Shown: piece after piece, positions 18,537 through 27,615 of the stretch
How the letters are laid out: each line of letters starts with the position of its first letter
Position numbering within the stretch: the first letter of the stretch is position 1
Made by a program: the position numbers and the translations under genes
Assembly: GCF_000442275.2 (NCBI RefSeq)
Contig: NZ_KE557311.1
Span: 16,334-80,333 of the forward strand
Direction: 5' to 3'
DNA length: 64,000 nt
Source: Litoreibacter arenae DSM 19593
Lineage (GTDB): Bacteria > Pseudomonadota > Alphaproteobacteria > Rhodobacterales > Rhodobacteraceae
Notes under the pieces: model-generated
The model's input: the letters and a program-made list of their open reading frames with translations, nothing else
What the model was told of the DNA's origin: nothing
The model's database searches: none

Positions 18537-19037
18537 TCACCCAAGCAGATCATCACGGGCCTCGATATCCATGGGCGGACGATTCGCAGCTTCAGGGTGC
18601 TTGTCCAATTCATCGTGCAGACGCTCCATCAAGACGTATAGCTGGTGCCTGTCGACCTCTGAAAACCCGCCCAAGATGTTTTCCTCAAACGAGCGGGCCT
18701 CTCGGGTGATGCCCTTCAGCACGTCAAACCCCGCCTCGGTCAATTCGATTTCAACCAAGCGCTGATCTTGCACGCTTGCTGTTTTGGCGACCAGTCCGGT
18801 GTCCTCCAGCTTGGACACGGCCCGACTGACCGTAGGCTTTTCAAAATTCACGCATTTGTGGATTTCGCGTACCGACATCTTTTCGCGTCGCGCCACATGC
18901 ACAAGCACCCTCCATTCGGGGATCGAAAGACCGTAGCGGTCACCGTAAACTTTCGAAAGCAGCTTACTGATACGGGACGACAGAATGGCAAGCTGATAAG
19001 GCAGAAAATATGATAAGTTGAAATCGTCGGATTTCAT
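18537..19037 (-). CDS. MarR-family transcriptional regulator
   Basis: A 166-residue winged-helix protein. The HTH lies around residues 55-85 (MSVREIHKCVNFEKPTVSRAVSKL), followed by the wing with KTASVQDQRLVEIELTEAG. The C-terminal third forms the dimerisation helices. It is divergent from the MBL-FAD hydroxylase-TRAP-homogentisate run and probably represses it until an aromatic acid binds. Two GAAA-N3/4-TTTC-type dyads lie in the shared 174-bp promoter. MarR proteins of this length often sense phenolic acids. Family firm, ligand inferred. Confidence 0.88.
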   Translation of the reverse strand: MKSDDFNLSYFLPYQLAILSSRISKLLSKVYGDRYGLSIPEWRVLVHVARREKMSVREIHKCVNFEKPTVSRAVSKLEDTGLVAKTASVQDQRLVEIELTEAGFDVLKGITREARSFEENILGGFSEVDRHQLYVLMERLHDELDKHPEAANRPPMDIEARDDLLG

Positions 19038-19211
19038 GGCGGCACAAGCTCCGAATTTTTCGTTTCACAAGAAATGATATTGACATTATCGCTTCGTGCA
19101 AGGAGAAACGTTCCCAATGAAACGATTTCGCTTACCTTACGGCAGGCGACAGCACACAGCAATTGGCCCGCAACATATGGTCCGGGTCGATCCAAAGCAG
19201 GAGAATCATCC
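19038..19211. promoter_or_regulatory. Divergent promoter with candidate MarR operator dyads
   Basis: TTTC-ACAA-GAAA lies at 19063-19074 and GAAA-CGA-TTTC at 19119-19129. A TTGACA hexamer at 19080-19085 could be a -35 element for the rightward operon; no convincing -10 was found. The dyads are short and could be chance, so operator status is tentative. Confidence 0.35.
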
Positions 19212-20162
19212 ATGGCCAAAGCATTCGCATCTCAAGGAGACATGGGTGAGAAGAACATCAGCTTTACAGAGGTCGGCGAAGGACTTTGGGCCTTTACCGC
19301 CGAAGGTGATCCCAACAGCGGTGTAATCATTGGCGACGATTCCGTGATGATCGTAGAAGCGCAGGCCACCCCACGGCTTGCAAACAAGGTGATCGAAAAG
19401 GTGCGCGAGATCACCGACAAGCCGATCAGCCACGTGGTTTTGACCCACTACCACGCCGTGCGTGTGCTGGGCGCGTCGGCTTTCGATGCGGACCAGATCA
19501 TCATGGGCGACACCGCCCGCGCCATGGTCGTGGAGCGTGGTCAGGAAGACTGGGACAGCGAGTTTCAACGCTTCCCGCGCCTGTTCGAAGGCCACGAAAG
19601 CATCCCCGGCCTGACATGGCCGACCACCACATTCAGCGACAGCATGACCGTCTATCTGGGCAACCGCCGCGTCGATCTGATGCATCTGGGCCGCGCACAT
19701 ACCGCAGGTGACATTGTCATTCACGTCCCCGACGAGAACGTCATGTTTACCGGCGATATCGTGGAATACCATTCCGCCTGCTATTGCGGCGATGGCCATT
19801 TCGGCGACTGGGGCCATACGCTCGACAACATCGCATCCTTCGATGTGGACGCGATTGCGCCGGGGCGCGGTGACGCGCTGGTCGGCAAAGACATGGTCAA
19901 CGCGGCGCTGGAAAACACACGGGATTTCGTCGAAAGCACCTATTTTCCGGCCGCGCGTGTCGCCGCCAAAGGCGGCAGCCTGAAAGACGCATGGGACGCG
20001 GTGCGCGAAGTCTGCGATCCGAAATTCAAGGACTATGCGATCTACGAGCATTGCCTGCCCTTCAACGTGGCCCGCGCCTATGACGAAGCGCGCGGCATCG
20101 ACACGCCACGCATCTGGACGGCGCAGCGCGATCTGGAGATGTGGGATGCATTGCAGGGCTAA
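19212..20162 (+). CDS. MBL-fold protein with altered HxHxDH motif
   Basis: A 316-residue metallo-beta-lactamase-fold protein. The start at 19212 follows AGGAGAATCATCC. The usual HxHxDH is THYHAVRV here: His 79 and His 81 remain, but the Asp and last His positions are Val 83 and Arg 84. Later ligands persist (GRAHTAGD, FTGDIVEYH). Loss of the Asp/His pair suggests a single or altered metal site. It is the first gene of the run leading to the FAD hydroxylase 26 bp downstream, so a role in hydrolysing an intermediate or ester of the aromatic substrate is possible. Confidence 0.85.
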   Translation: MAKAFASQGDMGEKNISFTEVGEGLWAFTAEGDPNSGVIIGDDSVMIVEAQATPRLANKVIEKVREITDKPISHVVLTHYHAVRVLGASAFDADQIIMGDTARAMVVERGQEDWDSEFQRFPRLFEGHESIPGLTWPTTTFSDSMTVYLGNRRVDLMHLGRAHTAGDIVIHVPDENVMFTGDIVEYHSACYCGDGHFGDWGHTLDNIASFDVDAIAPGRGDALVGKDMVNAALENTRDFVESTYFPAARVAAKGGSLKDAWDAVREVCDPKFKDYAIYEHCLPFNVARAYDEARGIDTPRIWTAQRDLEMWDALQG

Positions 20163-20188
20163 AACGCCCCAAGGGAGGATGCACAATT

Positions 20189-21817
20189 ATGTTCGACGAC
20201 AGGTATACTCTGGCCTTCAAGGCCTACCCTTATGAGCGCTCGTCCGATCAGGATCAGGAGGCCCCAGTACGTCACCCCGTCGTGATTATGGGGGGCGGTC
20301 CGGTGGGCATCGCCACAGCCCTTGATCTGGGGCGGCAGGGCATTCCCGTGCTGGTTCTGGACGACCACGAAGGCGTCGGCATGGGCAGCCGTGCGATTTG
20401 TTTTGCCAAGCGCAGCCTCGAAATTGCCGACCGCTATGGATGCGGGGACGCGATGCTGGAAAAGGGCGTCGTGTGGAATGTCGGCAAGGTGTTTCATCAG
20501 GACCGACAGGTGTTCGAGTTCAACCTGCTGCCGGAAGAAGGCCACAAGTTCCCCGCCTTCATCAACATGCAGCAGCCCTATTTCGAGCAGTTCATGATCG
20601 AACGGGCCCGCGCCTTGCAGGCCGAGGGCGCGCCGATCCAGATCCGCGGCAAGAACCGGGTTGATACGGTGCAGGTCAAGGACGATCACGTCGTCCTGAC
20701 TGTCATGACGCCCGACGGCCCCTACACGCTTGAGGCCGACTGGCTGATCGGCTGCGACGGTGCCGCCTCTCCGCTACGCCGCATGATGGGTCTGGATTTC
20801 ACCGGACGGGTGTTTCAGGACAGCTTCCTGATTGCCGACATCAAGATGAAGGGCAACACCAAGTTCCCGACCGAGCGTTGGTTCTGGTTCGACCCGCCCT
20901 TCAAGTCGGGCGCCTCTACCTTGCTGCACAAGCAGCCCGATGACGTCTGGCGCATTGATTTCCAGATCGGCTGGGACGTCGATCGTGCCGAGGAGATGAA
21001 AGAAGAAAACATCCGCGCGCGTCTGGATGCGATGCTGGGGCCGGATGTCGAATATGAAATGGTCTGGTCGTCGATCTACACCTTCCAGTGCAAGCGGATG
21101 GAGCATTTCCGGTCCGGCCCCGTCCTGTTCGCCGGAGACGCGGCGCATCAGGTGTCACCTTTCGGGGCACGCGGCGCAAATTCGGGCATGCAGGATGCCG
21201 ACAATCTGGGTTGGAAACTGGGATTGGTCATCAAGGGCAAGGCACCTGAAACGCTGCTGGACAGCTATGACACAGAGCGGGTCTACGGCGCGGACGAGAA
21301 CATCCTGAACTCCACGCGCTCCACCGATTTCATCACGCCGAAATCCGAGATCAGCCACATCTTCCGTGACGCTGTTCTGACCCTCAGCGAACATCATGAA
21401 TTCGCCCGGCCCCTGGTCAACTCCGGCCGACTGAGCGTGCCTTGCACCTACGATGGCTCGGCGCTGAATTCGCCCGATGCACTGGATGGACCCGCCCGCA
21501 CACGCCCCGGATCCCCCTGCCCCGATGCCCCGCTGGGTGACGGGTTCCTGTTGCGCCATTTGGGCAATGATTTCACCCTGTTGACGATTGACGCAGACGC
21601 GCCTGACACTCTGGAAGAAGACGGCATCACCATCCGCCGCGTTGCGGTATCCGCCAAAGACGATGCGTCCGGTCAACTGGCGACACGCTATCTGGGTGAC
21701 GCGGGCTCTGCCGTTTATCTGATCCGTCCCGATCAGCATGTCGCCGCGCGCTGGCCCAGCTTCGACGAGACATCAGTCCGGCAGGCCCTGCGCCGCGCGA
21801 TCGGAAAGGACAACTGA
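20189..21817 (+). CDS. FAD-dependent aromatic hydroxylase (MhpA/PobA class A)
   Basis: A 542-residue flavoprotein. The start at 20189 follows AAGGGAGGATGCACAATT. It has the three class A signatures: VIMGGGPVGIATALDL (FAD-binding GxGxxG), LIGCDGAASPLR (DG motif) and VLFAGDAAHQVSPFGARG (GD motif). The last 130 residues form the thioredoxin-like tail seen in MhpA-type enzymes. Uses NAD(P)H and O2 to hydroxylate a phenolic acid. Since the same run encodes homogentisate dioxygenase, ring hydroxylation of a hydroxyphenylacetate to homogentisate is a good hypothesis. Substrate not proven by sequence. Confidence 0.85.
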   Translation: MFDDRYTLAFKAYPYERSSDQDQEAPVRHPVVIMGGGPVGIATALDLGRQGIPVLVLDDHEGVGMGSRAICFAKRSLEIADRYGCGDAMLEKGVVWNVGKVFHQDRQVFEFNLLPEEGHKFPAFINMQQPYFEQFMIERARALQAEGAPIQIRGKNRVDTVQVKDDHVVLTVMTPDGPYTLEADWLIGCDGAASPLRRMMGLDFTGRVFQDSFLIADIKMKGNTKFPTERWFWFDPPFKSGASTLLHKQPDDVWRIDFQIGWDVDRAEEMKEENIRARLDAMLGPDVEYEMVWSSIYTFQCKRMEHFRSGPVLFAGDAAHQVSPFGARGANSGMQDADNLGWKLGLVIKGKAPETLLDSYDTERVYGADENILNSTRSTDFITPKSEISHIFRDAVLTLSEHHEFARPLVNSGRLSVPCTYDGSALNSPDALDGPARTRPGSPCPDAPLGDGFLLRHLGNDFTLLTIDADAPDTLEEDGITIRRVAVSAKDDASGQLATRYLGDAGSAVYLIRPDQHVAARWPSFDETSVRQALRRAIGKDN

Positions 21818-21818
21818 T

Positions 21819-22007
21819 ATGGGCACTCTGAACCTCAAAGCGAATATCGACCGGCCAGATGATTTTTATGAGGCGCTACTGAACGCGCATGACGGGATGT
21901 CCAAAGCCCAAAGTGATGCCTTCAATGCGCGGCTCATATTGATACTGGCCAATCATATCGGCGACCGCGAGGTGCTCAACGAAGCCCTCGCAAAAGCCGC
22001 AGAATAA
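21819..22007 (+). CDS. DUF2783 small protein
   Basis: A 62-residue protein starting 1 bp after the FAD hydroxylase stop. The conserved core DRPDDFYEALLNAHDG and ARLILILANHIGD matches DUF2783, which is regularly encoded next to class A FAD monooxygenases. Predicted all-alpha and soluble. Co-translation with the hydroxylase suggests an accessory or stabilising partner. Nothing is known biochemically as far as I can say. Confidence 0.8.
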   Translation: MGTLNLKANIDRPDDFYEALLNAHDGMSKAQSDAFNARLILILANHIGDREVLNEALAKAAE

Positions 22008-22033
22008 AAACACTTCAAGGGAGAACTACACCA

Positions 22034-23065
22034 ATGAAAATCAAGACCAAAATGCTCGCGCTGCTTGCCGGGGCAGCTTTCACGGCCACCAGCTTTGCAA
22101 CACTCGCCTCTGCCGAAACCCAACTGGCCCTTTCGAGCTGGCTGCCTCCGCGGCATCCAATTGTCGTCGGCGCGATCAAGCCTTGGGCCAAACAGGTCGA
22201 GGAAGTCACCGAAGGCCGCGTCACCGTGCGGGTTCTGGCCAAGCCAATGGGGCCACCGCCCGCCCATTACGATATGGCCGCCGACGGGATTGCAGACATA
22301 ACCTATGGCCTGCACTCTTTCACTACCGACGACCGGTTCAGCCGCTCCCGCATCGGCCAGTTTTCGTTCATCGGGGATGATGCGGTGTCGGGCTCCAAGG
22401 CGTTCTGGAACGTCTACTCGGGACCACTTGAAGCCCAGAAAGAGCACGAAGGCGTCAAGCTGTTGGGCCTGTTCGTGCATGGGCCGGGCATTTTTCACAA
22501 TAACGCGCGCAAGATCGAAAAAACCGAAGACTTTGCCGGACTGAAAGTTCGTGTGCCCGGCGGCTATGTGTCGGAACTGCTGACCGATCTGGGTGCCACG
22601 ACGCTGTTCATGTCCTCTACCGAGGTCTACGAGAAGCTGTCGCGCGGCGTGATTGACGGCGTCACCTTTACCTACGAGGCGTTGACCGCGTTCAAACTGA
22701 CCGACGACATCAAATACTCCATGCGGGTTCCCGGCGGGATCTATAACACCACATGGTTCATGGTGATGAACGAAGGCAAGTGGAACGAGATTTCCGAAGA
22801 GGACCGCGCCGCGATTGACGCCATCTCCGGCGAAGCGTTTGCCGAACTTGTGGGCACCGCGTGGAATGATGCCGATACGAAAGCACTGGAAGCGATCGAT
22901 GCAGCAGGCATCGAAATCTATGACGCGCCCGATGGCGTCTTGGCCGACATCAAGACGCTGGCTGCCAAGCATGAAGCGGCATGGGCCGAAGCGATCAGCG
23001 GTGACGGATATGACGGCGTCGCGGCTCTCGAAGAATTGCGCAAGCAATCCGGCGTGGACTACTAA
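22034..23065 (+). CDS. TRAP transporter solute-binding protein, DctP type
   Basis: A 343-residue periplasmic protein with a Sec signal (MKIKTKMLALLAGAAFTATS, cleavage after ASA). The mature part shows the DctP fold: LSSWLPPRHP at the first strand and LKVRVPGGYVSELLTDLGAT, whose Arg normally clamps the ligand carboxylate. AAGGGAGAACTACACC precedes the ATG. It lies between the FAD hydroxylase and its membrane subunits, so it probably captures the aromatic acid that the hydroxylase uses. Confidence 0.9.
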   Translation: MKIKTKMLALLAGAAFTATSFATLASAETQLALSSWLPPRHPIVVGAIKPWAKQVEEVTEGRVTVRVLAKPMGPPPAHYDMAADGIADITYGLHSFTTDDRFSRSRIGQFSFIGDDAVSGSKAFWNVYSGPLEAQKEHEGVKLLGLFVHGPGIFHNNARKIEKTEDFAGLKVRVPGGYVSELLTDLGATTLFMSSTEVYEKLSRGVIDGVTFTYEALTAFKLTDDIKYSMRVPGGIYNTTWFMVMNEGKWNEISEEDRAAIDAISGEAFAELVGTAWNDADTKALEAIDAAGIEIYDAPDGVLADIKTLAAKHEAAWAEAISGDGYDGVAALEELRKQSGVDY

Positions 23066-23068
23066 GCA

Positions 23069-23620
23069 ATGGAAAAGCTGCGACACCGGTTTCCAAACCA
23101 GCCCCCTCGGGACGGGGGGCTGGATATCGGCCTCTTGCTGGACCGGACCCTTGGGGTCGGTGCCGCGGTTATTCTGCTTGTGCTCGCCCTTATCACCTGC
23201 ATCGACGTGATCGGGCGTTACTTCCTTGACGCACCGCTGTCAGGCGCTTTCGAGATGACGGAGCTGCTGCTTGCGGCCCTCGTCTTCATGGCGCTGCCCC
23301 TGACCACGGAACGCAACGAGCATGTCGAGGTTGATCTGCTCAACATGGCGCTCCGCCCGCGGTCCCAGCGGTGGTTGTCGGCCTTTGCCGGACTGTTCTC
23401 GGCGGCTTTGCTGGCGACATTCTCATGGCGGCTATTCACCCACGCCTACCAGTCTGCGGTAGATGGCGCGGTGACCAACGCACTGCAAATTCCCCTTGCG
23501 CCCTTTGGCTACTTGGCCGGCGCAGCCTGCCTGCTATCGGCGTTTATCGCCTTCCTGCGCGGGGTCCAGCCGCCTTTCGAACATCCCGGTGACGAGGATC
23601 ATTTAGAGGGCGCACCATGA
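23069..23620 (+). CDS. TRAP transporter small permease, DctQ
   Basis: A 183-residue inner-membrane protein with four predicted helices. The motif DVIGRYFLDAPLSGAFEMTELLLA in helix 1 to helix 2 is typical of DctQ. It begins 3 bp after the binding-protein stop and overlaps the large subunit by 4 bp (ATGA), so all three are translated together. It scaffolds the large subunit and contacts the binding protein. Confidence 0.9.
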   Translation: MEKLRHRFPNQPPRDGGLDIGLLLDRTLGVGAAVILLVLALITCIDVIGRYFLDAPLSGAFEMTELLLAALVFMALPLTTERNEHVEVDLLNMALRPRSQRWLSAFAGLFSAALLATFSWRLFTHAYQSAVDGAVTNALQIPLAPFGYLAGAACLLSAFIAFLRGVQPPFEHPGDEDHLEGAP

Positions 23621-24933
23621 CTGAATCACTGATCGGTTTTGCCATTCTGCTTGCGCTCATCTTGCTGCGCGTGCCGATTGCCTTCGCCATGTCGGCAGTT
23701 GGCGGCATCGGATTTGCCTTGATGCGCGGCTGGGAGCCCGCCTGGGCAATGACGGGCCAAGTGGCCTTTGATACCGCGCTGTCCTACAGCCTGTCGGTTA
23801 TTCCGTTGTTCATCTTCATGGGCAACATTCTAGCCGGATCAGGTGTGGCACAGGGCCTTTTTGCAGGGGCTAACCGCCTGTTTGGCCGGATGCGCGGCGG
23901 GCTGGCAATGGCGTCGGTATTTTCCTGCGGCGGCTTTTCTGCGGTCTGCGGATCGTCGCTCGCCACTGCTGCAACCATGTCCAAGGTCGCCATGCCCTCC
24001 ATGCGGCGGTTCGGGTATGACGACAAACTTGCCACCGGGTCGATTGCGGCTGGCGGCACGCTGGGCATCCTGATCCCGCCCAGCGTCATCCTCATCATCT
24101 ACGGCCTGCTGACCGAAACCAACATCGCCAAACTGTTCATTGCGGGCATCATCCCCGGCATCATCGGGGTTGCGCTCTATCTGGGTGCGGTGATGGTCGC
24201 CGTGCGGCTGAACCCCGCGCTGGCCCCCAAGCAAGCCGACCCCGAGCCTCTGAGCCGGAGCGACATGATCGGCCTGTTCAGCGTTCTGGGCCTGTTCCTG
24301 TTTATCATGGTCGGCATCTACGGCGGGTTCTTCACCCCGACCGAGGCAGCGGGCATGGGTGCCGGTGCATCCGTCGTGATCGCGGCCGTTTTGCGCACCA
24401 TGTCGTGGCGCGAATTTTTCGACGCCACGATGGACAGCGTCAGGGCCACGGCAATGATCTTTGCCATCATCATCGGGGCCGAGCTGTTTACGAACTTCAT
24501 CAACTTTGCAGGGCTGCCCGATGCGTTGGCCGGGTTCGTCGTCGACAACGAACTTCCCGTCTGGGCGGTTATCGCCTTTATCATCGTGGTCTACATGCTC
24601 CTTGGCTGCGTGCTGGAAAGCCTGTCGATGATCCTGCTAACGGTGCCGGTGTTCTATCCGCTGATGTTTGAGCTGCAATTCGCCAACGAGCTGCTGCTGG
24701 ACCCTGAAAACGCGCTGATCTGGTTTGCCATTGTCGTGGTTGTCGCCACCGAGATCAGTTTGATCACGCCACCTGTCGGCATGAATGTTTTTGTGCTGAA
24801 GGGGGTTCTGAAAGACGTCTCGCTTGGCACAATCTTTAAAGGTGTGTTTCCGTTTTGGGTCGCTGACATTTTGCGTTTGACCCTGTTGATCCTCGTCCCC
24901 TCTCTGTCTTTGTGGTTGGTCGGGGCGATGTAG
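23617..24933 (+). CDS. TRAP transporter large permease, DctM
   Basis: A 438-residue inner-membrane protein of normal DctM length. Diagnostic stretches include GGFSAVCGSSLATAATMSKVAMP, AAGGTLGILIPPSVILIIYG and GGFFTPTEAAGMGAG. It is the transport channel for Na+-coupled uptake. Its integrity contrasts with the deleted DctM at 30764. Final gene of the TRAP trio; the VOC gene starts 66 bp later. Confidence 0.92.
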   Translation: MTESLIGFAILLALILLRVPIAFAMSAVGGIGFALMRGWEPAWAMTGQVAFDTALSYSLSVIPLFIFMGNILAGSGVAQGLFAGANRLFGRMRGGLAMASVFSCGGFSAVCGSSLATAATMSKVAMPSMRRFGYDDKLATGSIAAGGTLGILIPPSVILIIYGLLTETNIAKLFIAGIIPGIIGVALYLGAVMVAVRLNPALAPKQADPEPLSRSDMIGLFSVLGLFLFIMVGIYGGFFTPTEAAGMGAGASVVIAAVLRTMSWREFFDATMDSVRATAMIFAIIIGAELFTNFINFAGLPDALAGFVVDNELPVWAVIAFIIVVYMLLGCVLESLSMILLTVPVFYPLMFELQFANELLLDPENALIWFAIVVVVATEISLITPPVGMNVFVLKGVLKDVSLGTIFKGVFPFWVADILRLTLLILVPSLSLWLVGAM

Positions 24934-24999
24934 ATCTGCGCGGCCAAGTGGTCGCGCCCTAAATCTCAACCTATCTGTCTGCTCGGAAAGGAAAAGCAA

Positions 25000-25545
25000 A
25001 TGAAAATCGAACAAATTCATCACGTTGCCTACCGTTGTAACGATGCCAAAGAAACCGTCGAATGGTACGGCAAGATGCTGAACATGGACTTTATTCTGGC
25101 GATTGCCGAGGACAAGGTGCCATCCACCCATGAGCCGGACCCCTATATGCACCTGTTTCTGGATGCAGGAAACGGCAACGTGCTGGCCTTTTTTGAGTTG
25201 CCGACAAAGCCGAAAATGGGCCGCGATCCCAACACGCCGGTATGGGTACAGCACATCGCTTTCAAGGTGAAAGACCGCGATACCCTGATCGAATTCAAAG
25301 AGCATCTTGAGGCCAATGGCGTCGAGGTTCTGGGCATCACCGACCACTCGCTGTTCCACTCGATCTACTTCTTCGATCCCAGCGGTCACCGCATCGAACT
25401 GGCCTGCCCCGATCCCGAAGAGGAGGCCATGCTGGCGCGTATGGACGAAGTGAAATGGGATATGCTCGAAGAATGGTCGCAAACCAAGAAAGCCCCCAAG
25501 CACGCCGACTGGCTGCACGCCAAAGAGCTTGAGAAAAACACCTGA
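25000..25545 (+). CDS. VOC-family protein (glyoxalase/dioxygenase fold)
   Basis: A 181-residue single VOC domain. IEQIHHVAYRCNDAKETVEWY gives the first metal His, VWVQHIAFKVKD the second, and PSGHRIELACPD the Glu. The length fits a one-domain extradiol dioxygenase or an isomerase. It sits between the TRAP genes and hmgA with a GGAAAGGAAAAGCAA ribosome site. It may act on a side intermediate of the aromatic substrate; true function is open. Confidence 0.8.
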   Translation: MKIEQIHHVAYRCNDAKETVEWYGKMLNMDFILAIAEDKVPSTHEPDPYMHLFLDAGNGNVLAFFELPTKPKMGRDPNTPVWVQHIAFKVKDRDTLIEFKEHLEANGVEVLGITDHSLFHSIYFFDPSGHRIELACPDPEEEAMLARMDEVKWDMLEEWSQTKKAPKHADWLHAKELEKNT

Positions 25546-25554
25546 ACCAAACCC

Positions 25555-25583
25555 GCCCGCGCCAAGGATCGCCTTGCGCGGGC
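25555..25583 (+). other. Intercistronic hairpin before hmgA
   Basis: GCCCGCGCCAAGG (25555-25567) pairs with CCTTGCGCGGGC (25572-25583) around ATCG with one bulged C. No T tract follows. It may terminate part of the transcripts or protect the upstream message, and it could make hmgA a separate unit. Confidence 0.5.
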
Positions 25584-25608
25584 TACCTCAGACAGACGGA
25601 GACGCGCG

Positions 25609-26964
25609 ATGAAAGACATGGATATCAGCCCGCTGGTACAGGCGGACGGCAAAACGACCACGCCCGGTTATATGCCCGGTTTCGGCAATGACTACGAGAC
25701 CGAAGCCCTGCCCGGCGCGTTGCCTCAGGGTATGAACAGCCCGCAGAAATGCAACTACGGGTTGTATGGCGAGCAGTTGTCCGGCACCGCCTTTACCGCG
25801 CCCAGCCACCAGAACGAACGCACATGGTGCTACCGCATCCGGCCATCGGTCAAGCATTCGCACCGCTATGAAAAGATCGACGTACCCTACTGGAAAACCG
25901 CACCCAATGTTGTGGAGGACGTGACCAGCCTTGGCCAATACCGCTGGGATCCGGTCCCCCATACCGACGAGCCGCTGACATGGCTGACGGGCATGCGCAC
26001 CATGACCACGGCGGGGGATGTGAATACCCAAGTCGGCATGGCCAGCCACATCTATCTGGTGACCGAGAGCATGGTCGACAGCTATTTCTATTCCGCCGAC
26101 AGCGAATTGCTGGTCGTGCCGCAGGAAGGCCGTTTGCGGTTCTGCACCGAGTTGGGTGTGATCGACATTGAGCCCAAGGAAATCGCAATCCTGCCCCGGG
26201 GCCTTGTCTACCGCGTCGAGGTTCTTGAAGGTCCAGCCCGCGGCTTTGTCTGCGAAAACTACGGCCAGAAATACGAACTGCCCGGCCGTGGCCCCATCGG
26301 GGCCAACTGCATGGCCAACCGCCGCGACTTCAAAGCGCCGGTTGCAGCGTTCGAGGACCGCGAGGTGCCGTCGACCCTGACGATCAAATGGTGCGGTCAG
26401 TTCCACGAGACCAAGATCGGCCACTCACCGCTGGACGTGGTCGCATGGCACGGCAACTACGCCCCGGTCAAATATGACCTCAGCGACTACTGCCCTATCG
26501 GCGCGATCCTGTTCGACCACCCCGATCCGTCGATCTTCACCGTGTTGACCGCCCCTTCCGGCGTTCCCGGCACCGCAAATATCGACTTCGTCCTGTTCCG
26601 CGAACGCTGGATGACCATGGAGGACACGTTCCGCCCGCCATGGTACCACAAGAACGTCATGTCGGAGATGATGGGCAACATTTATGGCCAATACGATGCC
26701 AAGCCCGACGGCTTTGCGCCGGGCAGCATAAGCCTGCACAACATGATGCTGCCGCACGGGCCGGACCGCAATGCGTTTGAAGGGGCGTCCAACGCAGATC
26801 TGAAGCCGGAGAAGCTGGACAACACCATGTCCTTCATGTTCGAGACCCGCTTCCCGCAGCACCTGACCGAATTTGCCGGAAAAGAGGCCCCCTTGCAGGA
26901 TAACTATATCGACTGCTGGGCGGATCTTGAGAAGAAGTTCGACGGCACGCCGGGCAAGAAGTAG
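25609..26964 (+). CDS. hmgA: Homogentisate 1,2-dioxygenase
   Basis: A 451-residue Fe(II) ring-cleaving enzyme of normal length. It opens with [19 protein letters not shown], the family hallmark. The iron site is visible as [12 protein letters not shown] (His and Glu six residues apart) and [11 protein letters not shown] (second His). It converts homogentisate to maleylacetoacetate. It is followed by maiA and fahA, giving the whole lower tyrosine/phenylacetate-type pathway to fumarate and acetoacetate. The ATG at 25609 follows GGAGACGCGCG. Confidence 0.96.
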   Translation: MKDMDISPLVQADGKTTTPGYMPGFGNDYETEALPGALPQGMNSPQKCNYGLYGEQLSGTAFTAPSHQNERTWCYRIRPSVKHSHRYEKIDVPYWKTAPNVVEDVTSLGQYRWDPVPHTDEPLTWLTGMRTMTTAGDVNTQVGMASHIYLVTESMVDSYFYSADSELLVVPQEGRLRFCTELGVIDIEPKEIAILPRGLVYRVEVLEGPARGFVCENYGQKYELPGRGPIGANCMANRRDFKAPVAAFEDREVPSTLTIKWCGQFHETKIGHSPLDVVAWHGNYAPVKYDLSDYCPIGAILFDHPDPSIFTVLTAPSGVPGTANIDFVLFRERWMTMEDTFRPPWYHKNVMSEMMGNIYGQYDAKPDGFAPGSISLHNMMLPHGPDRNAFEGASNADLKPEKLDNTMSFMFETRFPQHLTEFAGKEAPLQDNYIDCWADLEKKFDGTPGKK

Positions 26965-26969
26965 TGGCG

Positions 26970-27605
26970 ATGTTGACGCTCTATTCTTACTGGCGCTCCA
27001 CCACATCCTACCGGGTGCGGGTGGCGCTGAACCTCAAGGGTCTGGCCTATGACACGGTCCCTGTGAACCTTGTGGCAGGCGAACAGCGCGAGCTAGACTA
27101 TGTGGCGAAGAACCCCGTAAAAGGGGTTCCGACGCTGGTCCTTGAGGACGGCACGGTATTGACCCAATCGCTGGCGATACTGGACTATCTGGACCACCTC
27201 GCCCCGGACCCTGCCCTGTTGCCAAATGACCCGTTGTTACGGGCCAGGGTTCAGGCAGCAGCGCACACCATTGCAATGGAAATTCATCCAGTGAACAACC
27301 TCAAGGTCGTTGGCCACCTGAAGTCCGAATACGGGCTGACGGCGGATCAAGGCACCGAGTGGATGCGCCACTGGATGACCGAAGGTTTCCATGCCTATCA
27401 GGCGCTATTGCCTGATCGCAGCGGGTTCAGCTTTTCGGACACCCCGCTGCTGTGCGACATCTGCCTAGTCGCCCAGCTTTACAACGCACACCGTTGGGGG
27501 GTCGACATGACGCCCTTCGCCCGACTGCTCGAAATCGAAGAACACGCCATGAAACTGCCGGCTTTCGAGGCTGCACGCCCCGAAAATCAGCCAGACGCTA
27601 CCTGA
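26970..27605 (+). CDS. maiA: Maleylacetoacetate isomerase (zeta-class GST)
   Basis: A 211-residue glutathione-dependent isomerase turning maleylacetoacetate into fumarylacetoacetate. LTLYSYWRSTTSYRVRVAL is the zeta-class N-terminus, where the active-site Ser region normally reads SSCS; here it is RSTTSYR. NPVKGVPTLVLEDG forms the glutathione loop. The ATG at 26970 is preferred because it gives the usual N-terminus; a GTG at 26964 overlapping the hmgA stop is possible. Between hmgA and fahA with almost no gap. Confidence 0.9.
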   Translation: MLTLYSYWRSTTSYRVRVALNLKGLAYDTVPVNLVAGEQRELDYVAKNPVKGVPTLVLEDGTVLTQSLAILDYLDHLAPDPALLPNDPLLRARVQAAAHTIAMEIHPVNNLKVVGHLKSEYGLTADQGTEWMRHWMTEGFHAYQALLPDRSGFSFSDTPLLCDICLVAQLYNAHRWGVDMTPFARLLEIEEHAMKLPAFEAARPENQPDAT

Positions 27606-27615
27606 AGGAATTCAT

